A stretch of DNA of 64,000 bases from Solirubrobacterales bacterium (GTDB taxonomy: Bacteria > Actinomycetota > Thermoleophilia > Solirubrobacterales > 70-9), in assembly GCA_021155855.1 (NCBI GenBank), contig JAJNAZ010000007.1:62001-126000 (forward strand). Direction: 5' to 3'. Below the pieces are notes generated by a model, which saw only the letters and a list, made by a program, of their open reading frames with translations, was not told the DNA's origin and made no database searches. Below are positions 33,853-41,074 of this stretch, piece after piece; the first letter of the stretch is position 1; the number at the start of each line of letters is the position of its first letter. The position numbers and the translations under genes are program-made.

Positions 33853-35000
33853 TGGCGAGCGTCGCGGAGCTGCTCGAGGACAAGCGAGTCTGCATCTGCG
33901 CCGGCTCGGGAGGGGTCGGCAAGACGACGACCTCGGCCGCGATCGCCGCCGGAATGGCGGCGCGCGGCAAACGGGTCGCGGTGCTGACCATCGACCCCGC
34001 CAAGCGGCTTGCCGACTCGCTCGGCCTGCCAGAGCTCGGCAACGTCGAGCGCCAGGTGGACCCGGCGCTGTTCGCCGAGGCCGGGTTCGATCTCGGGGGC
34101 GGCGAGCTGTGGGCGATGATGCTGGATTCGAAGCAGACGTTCGACGAGGTCGTCCGCAAGCACGCCCCCGACGAGGAGACCCGCGACCGGATCCTCTCGA
34201 ATCGGATCTACGAGCAGCTCTCGGCGGCGCTGGCGGGCTCGCAGGAGTACATGGCGATGGAGAAGCTGTTCGAGATCCACGCCGAGGACCGCTACGACCT
34301 GCTCGTGCTCGACACGCCGCCGAGCCGCGACGCGCTCGACTTCCTCGACGCGCCGAAGCGCCTGACCCAGTTCATCGAGGGCCGGGCGCTGCAGGTGTTC
34401 ATGCGCCCGGCGGGATTGGGGATGAAGATCTTCGGCCGCGGCACCTCGATGATGTTCTCGGTCCTGCGGCGGATCACCGGGGTCGATCTGCTCGAGGACC
34501 TGGCCGAGTTCTTCCAGGCGTTCAGCGGCATGGTCGAGGGGTTTCGGGAGCGCGCCCGGCGCGTCAACGAGCTGCTCGGCGATCCCCGCACGAGCTTTCT
34601 CGTCGTCTGCGCACCGCAGGGCGAGCCGATCTCCGAGGCCGTCTACTTTCACCGCAAGCTAGTCGAGGCGGAGATGCCCTTCGGCGGGGTGATCGTCAAC
34701 AAGGTCCACTACGAGGGGGAGCTCCCCGACGATGCCGGCGAAGTCGAGGCCGAGCTGGCCGAGGCCGTCGGCGGCGATCTCGCCCGGCGTGTGGCGGAGA
34801 ACCTGCGCGACTACGCGGCGCTCGCCGCCCGCGACCGCCGCAACGTCGCCCACCTGGCGGCCGAGCTGCGCACCCGCGCCGTGATCCAGGTCCCATACCT
34901 CGACGAGGACGTGCACGACCTCGCCGGGCTGATGGAGATCAACCGCTATCTCTTCGCCTCCGGCAGCGAGGAGCGGACCCGCATCGCCGCCTCGGCCTGA
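33852..35000 (+). CDS. Get3/ArsA-family ATPase, second of tandem pair (Rv3680-like)
   Basis: A 382-residue partner. The P-loop is ICAGSGGVGKTTTSAAIAAG: Ser replaces the signature lysine kept in the first copy, while the P-loop lysine remains. LLVLDTPPSRDALDFLDAP is the switch region, and a Met-rich hydrophobic segment (FMRPAGLGMKIFGRGTSMMF, about 178-197) could bind a hydrophobic client, as in Get3. The ATG shares one base with the upstream TGA (TGATG), so equal synthesis and a heterodimer with one active-site asymmetry are likely. Known homologues are linked to envelope protein handling and stress survival; the client here is unknown. Confidence 0.93.
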   Translation: MASVAELLEDKRVCICAGSGGVGKTTTSAAIAAGMAARGKRVAVLTIDPAKRLADSLGLPELGNVERQVDPALFAEAGFDLGGGELWAMMLDSKQTFDEVVRKHAPDEETRDRILSNRIYEQLSAALAGSQEYMAMEKLFEIHAEDRYDLLVLDTPPSRDALDFLDAPKRLTQFIEGRALQVFMRPAGLGMKIFGRGTSMMFSVLRRITGVDLLEDLAEFFQAFSGMVEGFRERARRVNELLGDPRTSFLVVCAPQGEPISEAVYFHRKLVEAEMPFGGVIVNKVHYEGELPDDAGEVEAELAEAVGGDLARRVAENLRDYAALAARDRRNVAHLAAELRTRAVIQVPYLDEDVHDLAGLMEINRYLFASGSEERTRIAASA

Positions 35001-35063
35001 GCTCCGACGGCCGCCGACCAGCCGTCGGTTGTGTCCGCGATCTCGGGATCGAGCCGCGGCTCG

Positions 35064-35124
35064 CCCCAGGAAGGCGTAAGCCACCGAGCGTCTCGCTCGG
35101 TGGCTTCGCCTGCTCTTCCTGGGG
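35064..35124. terminator. Long imperfect hairpin between convergent genes
   Basis: The inner stem AAGCCACCGAGCG pairs perfectly with CGCTCGGTGGCTT around a TCT loop. The outer stem CCCCAGGAAG pairs perfectly with CTTCCTGGGG, and a GCG/CGC step joins them, leaving a single-base and a five-base bulge. In total about 26 base pairs lie in 61 nt. It lies between the convergent ArsA and 603-residue genes, so a two-way terminator is the simplest reading. No T-tract follows on either strand, so a palindromic repeat or a structured RNA is also possible. Confidence 0.55.
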
Positions 35125-35146
35125 TGATCGGAGGAAGCTTCTGGCT

Positions 35147-36958
35147 CTAGGTGACCTCGGGGACCCGTGCGCGGCGCCTGCGGTCGTAGGCGATCTCGCG
35201 CACGTCCCACTCGGTGGTCTCCGGGCGAGGGAAGAGCCCGGCAACCCGCTCATGGTGGGCCTCGCGCTCGGCGCGTGTCTGCTCGATCAGGCGCAGCACC
35301 GGGTTGGATCCCGGCGACCGGTGGGGCTCGGGGTCATCGGCTCGCTCGGGAGCGGGCTCGCGCGGCACGACTTCGAGCTGCGTCGTCTCGGGCTCGTCGT
35401 TGCCGCCGAAGATCTGTCTTGCTCTCGCGATCACCGTCTCCTCCTGGGGCTCGGGACTCGGTTCGGTTGAGATTCGCCGATCGAGATCGGATACCTCCCG
35501 CGTGATCCCGTCCAGCTCCTCCGCGAGCGACGACTCCTCGGTCTCCTCCGGCAACTCGGGCACCTCGACCTGCTCGGGCAGCTCAGGCTGCTCGGGCCGC
35601 TCGGACACGGGCTCGAGATCCCACTCGGTCGTCCCGCCGCGCTGCGCGGCGGCCCCGTCGCCGATCGCGAATCCGTCGGCGAGCAGGATCTCGTCGGCCG
35701 TCGTGCGCAGGTCCGACCCGAGATGGCCGACGGCGGCGTCGGTGAGGATCGCCCGCGTGAGCTCCTCGAGGGTCACCGCGGTCTCGGCCGGCGTCATCGT
35801 CCCGGCGCCCGGGGCGGGCTCGCCGCTCCACAGCTCGCGCTCGAGGCCAATCGCCCGATCGACGATCGCCTTGACCTCGCCGCGGCGCTCGGGCTCGGCG
35901 CACAGCGCCGCCACCCTCATCGGCATGTCGAGGCCGGCGGGTCCGCCGCCCTCGAGCACGAATCGCAGTGCGAGCAAATGGTCGTTGAGGGCCTCGACGA
36001 CGACGTTGCGCTCGAGTCCCGCCTCGAAGCGGGCGAGCGAGCGCCCGAGCACGGCGGGGAAACCCGGCCGCTCGGCGCCAATGCGGCCGAACGGCGTGCC
36101 CGGTGCGACCAGCGAGCGTGAGAAGGCGGCGAGCGCGGCCAACTCCGTCTCGACCAGCCGGTATCCGCCCGGCCGCTGGCGCCCGGCGCCGGTCGCGATC
36201 CGTCGCCAGCGGTCGCCGGCGCTGCGGGTCCAGGCGTGCGGGCCGAGGCCGACGCCCCCGGCCTTGAACAGGCGCAGCGTCGTGATCAGGCGGCGGAACG
36301 CCTCCACTGCGGCGATGCCGGGCTCGAGCCGGTCCTCGTCGTCGGCCGGGTCGGGCTCCTCGACCCGGACCACGGCGAGGAAGGCGGGTTCCCAGGGTGA
36401 GACGCCGAGTCCGTCGCCGGCGCGGGCGTCGGCGGGGACGTCGACGGTGTCGGCGCGCACGATCGAGGCGGTAGCGAGGTCGAGCCGGGTGACCGGCAGC
36501 TGCAGCCCTCGCAGGGGTACGATGACCTCGATCTGGCGCCGGTCGGCGTCACCGCCGGCCTGGAGCTCGGCGACCGCCGCCTCGAGTCGGTCGTCGTCGA
36601 GGGTGAAGTCGGTGCTGTCGAGCCACATCCGGCAGAGGAAGACGATGCCGGCGAGCTCTGCCCGCTGGCGCGGCTCGCCAGGGACCGCGATCCCCATCCG
36701 CTCCAGGTAGTCGCCCGCCAGCCCGGCGGACTCGAGCGCGGCGCAGGCGGCTCCGAAGGAGTCGAGCCGGCGCAGTTCACCGGCGTGGTCGCGGACGAAG
36801 TGCTCGCTGAGCGGCTCGTAGCGGCACAGAGGCGAGCCGTCACCCGGCTCGCGGACCTCGTAGGGCACCTCCTCCCCGGCCGCGATCAGCTCATGCAGGC
36901 ACTTGGCCGCGTCGTAGGCCATCGCCGTAAGCGCCTCGTTGAGCACCAGGTCACGCAT
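35147..36958 (-). CDS. Unrecognised 603-residue protein with acidic low-complexity tail
   Basis: I do not recognise the family. Residues 1-400 look folded and mostly helical; LNDHLLALRFVLEGGGPAGL near 320 and the helices after it recall Apea-like HEPN domains, but the HEPN RxxxxH motif is not clear. Residues about 430-603 are Glu/Pro-rich. The tail contains TTEWD twice (GGTTEWDLEP and PETTEWDVREIAYDRRRR), with the related PETTQLEVV between, as short linear motifs would. There is no signal peptide or membrane helix. It is monocistronic, convergent with the Get3/ArsA pair. Confidence 0.75.
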   Translation of the reverse strand: MRDLVLNEALTAMAYDAAKCLHELIAAGEEVPYEVREPGDGSPLCRYEPLSEHFVRDHAGELRRLDSFGAACAALESAGLAGDYLERMGIAVPGEPRQRAELAGIVFLCRMWLDSTDFTLDDDRLEAAVAELQAGGDADRRQIEVIVPLRGLQLPVTRLDLATASIVRADTVDVPADARAGDGLGVSPWEPAFLAVVRVEEPDPADDEDRLEPGIAAVEAFRRLITTLRLFKAGGVGLGPHAWTRSAGDRWRRIATGAGRQRPGGYRLVETELAALAAFSRSLVAPGTPFGRIGAERPGFPAVLGRSLARFEAGLERNVVVEALNDHLLALRFVLEGGGPAGLDMPMRVAALCAEPERRGEVKAIVDRAIGLERELWSGEPAPGAGTMTPAETAVTLEELTRAILTDAAVGHLGSDLRTTADEILLADGFAIGDGAAAQRGGTTEWDLEPVSERPEQPELPEQVEVPELPEETEESSLAEELDGITREVSDLDRRISTEPSPEPQEETVIARARQIFGGNDEPETTQLEVVPREPAPERADDPEPHRSPGSNPVLRLIEQTRAEREAHHERVAGLFPRPETTEWDVREIAYDRRRRARVPEVT

Positions 36959-37030
36959 GCTGGGTGGGTTCGCGGTGAGCGGGACCGCATCCTGCCGTGC
37001 AAGCGGGGTTGCAGAACCGCGGTGCTCGCC

Positions 37031-37051
37031 GCTCGGCGCTCGGCGCTCGGC
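37031..37051. repeat. Three tandem 7-bp units
   Basis: GCTCGGC occurs three times in tandem, directly downstream of the HxlR stop at 37053 (minus-strand gene). A fourth partial unit follows. Likely replication slippage; no function is implied. Confidence 0.8.
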
Positions 37052-37052
37052 G

Positions 37053-37397
37053 CTAAACCGCGACCGCGGCGCGGCCGCGGCGGGCGCGTTCCTCGAACAG
37101 CCACCGACGCCCGTAGCGACGCATGTCCTCGATCAGCGGCACGAGCGCCCGGCCCTTCTCGGTGAGCGCGTACTCGACCCGCGGCGGCACCTCGGGGTAG
37201 GTGTGGCGCTCGACGATTCCGTGCTCCTCTAGCGCCCGCAGGCGCAGCGAGAGCGTCCGCGGGCTGATCCCGTCGAGCGAGCGCTCGAGCTCGCAGAAGC
37301 GCCGGCTCTCCTCGGTCAGATCGCGGATCAGCAGGAGGGTCCACTTGCCGGAGATGATCTCGGCCGTACGACAGACTGGACAGGTGGAATCCGTCAT
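37053..37397 (-). CDS. HxlR family transcriptional regulator
   Basis: A 114-residue single-domain winged-helix protein: TAEIISGKWTLLLIRDLTE, then RRFCELERSLDGISPRTLS and the wing RVEYALTEKGRAL. C6 and C9 (STCPVCRT) at the N-terminus form a CxxC just before the first helix, the region where redox-sensing HxlR proteins such as HypR carry their reactive cysteine, so thiol or metal sensing is plausible. A perfect CTGAAG/CTTCAG palindrome overlaps its promoter, which implies autoregulation. The target genes besides itself are not evident. Confidence 0.93.
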   Translation of the reverse strand: MTDSTCPVCRTAEIISGKWTLLLIRDLTEESRRFCELERSLDGISPRTLSLRLRALEEHGIVERHTYPEVPPRVEYALTEKGRALVPLIEDMRRYGRRWLFEERARRGRAAVAV

Positions 37398-37462
37398 CGG
37401 AGGCTTGGCGGGGCCGGATGGCGGGAGTCGGTCTCCGAGGGTTTTAGCGGCCCGCGGGGGCG

Positions 37463-37500
37463 AGTATAGCTCAATGCTTTACGAACTGAAGTAGCTTCAG
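37463..37500 (-). promoter_or_regulatory. HxlR promoter and operator
   Basis: TATACT (37468-37463, minus strand) is a good -10 box in a GC-rich background. CTGAAG-TAG-CTTCAG at 37486-37500, with perfect 6-bp arms, covers the position of the -35. The predicted leader is about 60 bases. The palindrome is the expected size for a dimeric winged-helix repressor. Confidence 0.6.
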
Positions 37501-37553
37501 GTCAGGAAGCTGGGGGTCTCGGGCTGTCGCCGCCGGCATCGCCGGTCGGAGGC

Positions 37554-39155
37554 TCAGCGGCGCTTGGCGGGCGCGGGCAGGCTGAGCTCCAGCAGGCAGC
37601 TCGGCCCCTGGCAGGTGCGAAGCCGGTCCAGGGCCTCGGCGAGCGTCCTGCGCGGCCGCCGATAGGCGCGCTTGCGATGCAGGCTCTCGAGCTGGTAGGG
37701 GTCGCGCCTGAGGTCGTAGAGCTCCCGATCGACGACCTTCCCGGCGCCGATCTGCGCGCCCAATCCCTGCTGGAGCGTCGCCAGCCTGAGCTTGTGACGC
37801 TCGACGTAGGCGTAGCGGCTGGTGCGAACTCCGAAGAACGAGCGCGCGACCGCGGCGCGGCGGCCGCCCCGCGGCGGATGCTTGGCCTCGATCAGGATCG
37901 CCCGCGCCCGGTGACGCTCACCGGCCAAATACGGCGCCAGCGAACGGCCGTCCTGCGGGCGCTCGGCCCCCGGCGGTGGCGAAGCGCCCGCGAAGTCCAT
38001 GATCGTCGGCACGAGGTCGACGTCGGCCACCGGGTCGGATACCCGCAGGCCGGGCGCGACCCCCGGGCCGCGGACCAGCATCGGGACCCGGATCGCCTCC
38101 TCGTACGGGTAAAGCTTGCCGGAGCGGATCCGGTGCTCGCCGTGCATGTAACCGTTGTCGGAGGTGAAGATCACGTAGCTGCTGTCGGCGATCCCGGCAC
38201 CATCGAGCGCGGCGACGATCTGCTCGACCCCCTCGTCGACGGCCAGCAGGCTGGCCAGCTCGCAGCGATAGCGCCGGGCGATGTCGCGCCGCTCCTTGCG
38301 TGAGATCTCCTGCTCCTTGCGGACGGCCCGCGGCTTGTCCTTCAGCTCCTCCTCGTTGAACGACGGCGGCCGCGGCAGCCGGCGATGCCGGAAGGCGTCC
38401 GCGTGGCGTGGCGCCGGCTTGGCACGCGCGCTCTCGAATTTGAACGGCTTCGGGCTCGCGCAGCGCCGGCCCGCCTCGTCGCTGCGCCCGACGCCCCAAT
38501 GCGGCGCGGTGTAGGAGACGTGGAGGAAGAACGGGTCCGGATCGCTCGCGTGGGCCTGGACATAGGGGACGGCATAGTCGCGCGTCAGAACGTCGGTCTG
38601 GTAGTCGGACTCCTGGTTGCCAAAGACGACCAGGCCGCCCCCCGAGTCGGCGAGGGCGTAGTCGTAATAGCTGGTCGCGGTGGCGGGAACCAGACCCCGC
38701 CACTCGTCCCAGCCCGGTGGCGGGGTGAGCTCGGGGTAGTTGTGGATCCACTTGCCGACCAGCGCGGTGTCGTAGCCCGCCGCGTCGAGCCACGCCGGCA
38801 GCACGCGCTCGGGCTCCCGCAGGTTCGCATAGCCCCCACCGCTGTCGGGGCGGTTGTCGATCACTCCGTGGTTGTGCGGGTACTGTCCCGTGACCCAGGT
38901 CGTGCGCGCCGGACAGCAGAGCGGGTAGGTTGCGACGTAGCTCTCGAAGGTGGTCCCCTGATCGCCGAGCACCGCCCGGGTGCGCTTCATCACCTCGAGC
39001 GAGGCAAGGGTCTGGTCGTCGGTGGTGATCAGAACGACGTTCGGCGCCTCCGCGGCCGCGACCGAGCGCCCGCCCTCGCCGCCGACCCCGGCCAGCAGGC
39101 CGGCCGCCCCGAGCACCACGGCCGCGGCCGCCGCCCTGATCTGCCTCGCGATCAT
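37554..39155 (-). CDS. Secreted sulfatase (second of tandem pair)
   Basis: A 533-residue type I sulfatase. A signal peptide spans about residues 1-35 (AAAAAVVLGAAGLLAGVGG). The metal motif VVLITTDDQTLAS follows, and the formylglycine site is PLCCPARTTWVTGQYPHNHG, where the second Cys of CCPAR would be converted. SDNGYMHGEHRI provides the second metal-binding block. It removes sulfate esters, probably from polysaccharide or glycolipid. It needs a formylglycine-generating enzyme, not encoded here. The ATG at 39155 has GGGAGA nine bases upstream and follows its paralogue by 49 bases. Confidence 0.93.
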   Translation of the reverse strand: MIARQIRAAAAAVVLGAAGLLAGVGGEGGRSVAAAEAPNVVLITTDDQTLASLEVMKRTRAVLGDQGTTFESYVATYPLCCPARTTWVTGQYPHNHGVIDNRPDSGGGYANLREPERVLPAWLDAAGYDTALVGKWIHNYPELTPPPGWDEWRGLVPATATSYYDYALADSGGGLVVFGNQESDYQTDVLTRDYAVPYVQAHASDPDPFFLHVSYTAPHWGVGRSDEAGRRCASPKPFKFESARAKPAPRHADAFRHRRLPRPPSFNEEELKDKPRAVRKEQEISRKERRDIARRYRCELASLLAVDEGVEQIVAALDGAGIADSSYVIFTSDNGYMHGEHRIRSGKLYPYEEAIRVPMLVRGPGVAPGLRVSDPVADVDLVPTIMDFAGASPPPGAERPQDGRSLAPYLAGERHRARAILIEAKHPPRGGRRAAVARSFFGVRTSRYAYVERHKLRLATLQQGLGAQIGAGKVVDRELYDLRRDPYQLESLHRKRAYRRPRRTLAEALDRLRTCQGPSCLLELSLPAPAKRR

Positions 39156-39204
39156 GCCTAGCTCTCCCAACAGCCCGGGACGACGAAGGTAGCGCCGGGC
39201 GCGG

Positions 39205-40818
39205 TCAGCGCCTCGGGCCCGGCACCGTGGCGCCGATCGCGCATCCGGGACCCGAGCAGTCCTCGAGCTTGCCCAGCAGCCCGGCCAGCGTCCGCCCGGC
39301 GGCGGCGTAGGCCGGGTCGCGGTGGCGGCTCGAGAGCTGGTAGGGGTCGCGTCGGAGGTCGTAGAGCTCGCGATCGGTCGTCCTCCCGGCACCGATCTCC
39401 AGCGCGATCCCCTCGGCGCGGCTGGCGACCCTGGCGCGCCGATGCTCGACGTAGGTGTAGCGGGCGGTGCGCACACCGACGTAGGAGCGGACCTTGAGCC
39501 CGCGCCGCGCCCGCAAGCCCTCCTTGCGGCCCTCGAGCAGGATCGCCCGATCGGCGAGCGACGGGGCGCCCTCGATCGAGCCGCGCAGCGAGACGCCATC
39601 GATGGTCCGCCCGAGCTCGGCCGGCGCCGTGGCACCGGCGAGGTCGAGGATCGTCGGAGCGATGTCGATGTTGGCGACCGGATCGGCGATCGTGCGCCCG
39701 CCCTCGACGGCCGGTGAGCGGACGACGAGCGGGACTCCGATCGCCTCCTCGTAGGGGAAGTTCTTGCCGCGCAGGCGATGCTCGCCCGAGAGCACACCCT
39801 GATCGGCGGTGAAGACGATCGTCGTCGAATCGAGCCGCCCGGCACGGCGGAGCTCGGCGACGATCTCGGCGACCGCGTCGTCGACCGAGAGCAGCGCCGC
39901 CAGCCCGCAGCGGTAACTGCGGTCGATCTTCTCCCGGGTGCCCGCGTCGATCCGGTCACGGCGGGCGATGAAGCCGGGCTTGTCGGACATGTCGCGCTCG
40001 TCGAATGAGGGCGGGCGCGGCACCCTCGCGCGGACGAACCGGGACGCGTAGCGCGGCGGCGGGATCGCGCTCTGCCCGCCACCGCGTTCGTTCGGCTTGC
40101 CGCGCGAGCAGCGCCGGCCGGCGCCGTCGAGGCGACCGAGCCCGTCGTGGGGCGGGTGCAGGGAGAGCCAGAGGAAGAAGGGATCGGGATCGGCAAGATG
40201 GCCGGCGATGAACGGGAGCGCGTATTCGCGGGTCAGCGCGTCGGTCTGATAGTCGGCGACCGCGCTACCGAAGTGACGCGATTTGCCGGGGGCGGTGAAG
40301 ACGTCGTAGTCGTAGTAGGAGGAGAGCCCCTCGCCCCCGGCACCGACAAGGCCCGCCCACAGCTCCCAGCCCGGCGGCGCGGCGCGCGGCGCGCGCAGCC
40401 CGTTCAGCCACTTGCCGACGAACGCGGTGTCATAGCCGGCCGCCGCAAGCCAGGCGGCGAGGTTGCGCTCGGGGTCCTCGAGCGACTGATAGGCGCCGCC
40501 GCTTCCCCGAGTGTTGCCCTTGGCGCCGTGGTTGTGGGCGTACTGGCCGGTGAGGAACGTCGCCCGTGAGGGACAGCAGAGCGGATAGGAGGCGAACGCG
40601 TTCTCGAAGGTCACCCCGGCGCCGCCGAGCAGGCGGCGCACCGACGGCAGCGCCCGCATCGCCTGCGGGCCCTGATCGTCGGTCATCACGACGACGAAGC
40701 TCTGCCGCTCGGCCGTCAGCTGGGCCGCGGAGCGCTCACCGCCGGCGACGAGCGGGCACGCGCACGCCAACGCCGCCGCGGCCGCGGCCGCCCACCGTCC
40801 TGTTCGGGCCCCCGCCAC
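39205..40818 (-). CDS. Secreted sulfatase (first of tandem pair)
   Basis: A 537-residue paralogue of the downstream sulfatase. It has a signal peptide (about residues 8-33), VVVMTDDQGPQAM, the formylglycine motif PLCCPSRATFLTGQYAHNHG and FTADQGVLSGEHRLRGK. The two share blocks such as DRELYDLRRDPYQL near the C-terminus, so the pair arose by duplication. GTG at 40818 is preceded by TAGCGT ending nine bases upstream. Substrate differences between the copies cannot be read; both lack a transmembrane anchor after the signal. Confidence 0.93.
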   Translation of the reverse strand: MAGARTGRWAAAAAAALACACPLVAGGERSAAQLTAERQSFVVVMTDDQGPQAMRALPSVRRLLGGAGVTFENAFASYPLCCPSRATFLTGQYAHNHGAKGNTRGSGGAYQSLEDPERNLAAWLAAAGYDTAFVGKWLNGLRAPRAAPPGWELWAGLVGAGGEGLSSYYDYDVFTAPGKSRHFGSAVADYQTDALTREYALPFIAGHLADPDPFFLWLSLHPPHDGLGRLDGAGRRCSRGKPNERGGGQSAIPPPRYASRFVRARVPRPPSFDERDMSDKPGFIARRDRIDAGTREKIDRSYRCGLAALLSVDDAVAEIVAELRRAGRLDSTTIVFTADQGVLSGEHRLRGKNFPYEEAIGVPLVVRSPAVEGGRTIADPVANIDIAPTILDLAGATAPAELGRTIDGVSLRGSIEGAPSLADRAILLEGRKEGLRARRGLKVRSYVGVRTARYTYVEHRRARVASRAEGIALEIGAGRTTDRELYDLRRDPYQLSSRHRDPAYAAAGRTLAGLLGKLEDCSGPGCAIGATVPGPRR

Positions 40819-40919
40819 GATCAGGGAACGCTAGCGGCTGCTTCGCCCCGTGCCCCGCGCGTGGCGCCGTTCGGGTCCTATCGACCCGTAAAGCGTCATG
40901 AGCTGTCCGTGGACCGTGC

Positions 40920-41054
40920 TCACCGCCCGACCTCCCACCCCGAGCCGAGGAGCAGCCTTAGGTAACCAAGCGCGGTGCCCAGCGCCAGGACGACGGGCAC
41001 GAACTCCTCCAGCGGGATGCCGAGCAGATGCGCTACTGGCGGTTCGAGCCGCAT
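40920..41054 (-). CDS. Small membrane protein, 44 residues, after methanethiol oxidase gene
   Basis: A frame starting MRLEPPVAHLLGIPLEEF, with one hydrophobic helix of about 20 residues in its middle and a short WEVGR tail. GGAGG lies five bases before the ATG. The start is 20 bases downstream of the SBP56 stop on the same strand, so the two are cotranscribed. The following GTGA would couple a 30-codon frame (40831-40923), which I do not call. No family is recognised; it may anchor or assist its neighbour. Confidence 0.6.
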   Translation of the reverse strand: MRLEPPVAHLLGIPLEEFVPVVLALGTALGYLRLLLGSGWEVGR

Positions 41055-41074
41055 GTGGACCTCCGGCGATACCG

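Noticed and set aside
32956..35000. Arsenite efflux ATPases
   Set aside because: Family fold is ArsA/Get3, but arsenite-binding cysteines and arsB/arsR neighbours are absent.
35041..35130. tRNA or other structured RNA at the long palindrome
   Set aside because: There is no T-loop GTTCGA-type consensus and no cloverleaf; the structure is a simple nested hairpin.
40831..40923. 30-codon frame whose GTG overlaps the stop of the 44-residue membrane gene
   Set aside because: Coupling geometry is suggestive, but the peptide is short, basic and featureless, and it lies in the upstream region of the sulfatase operon.
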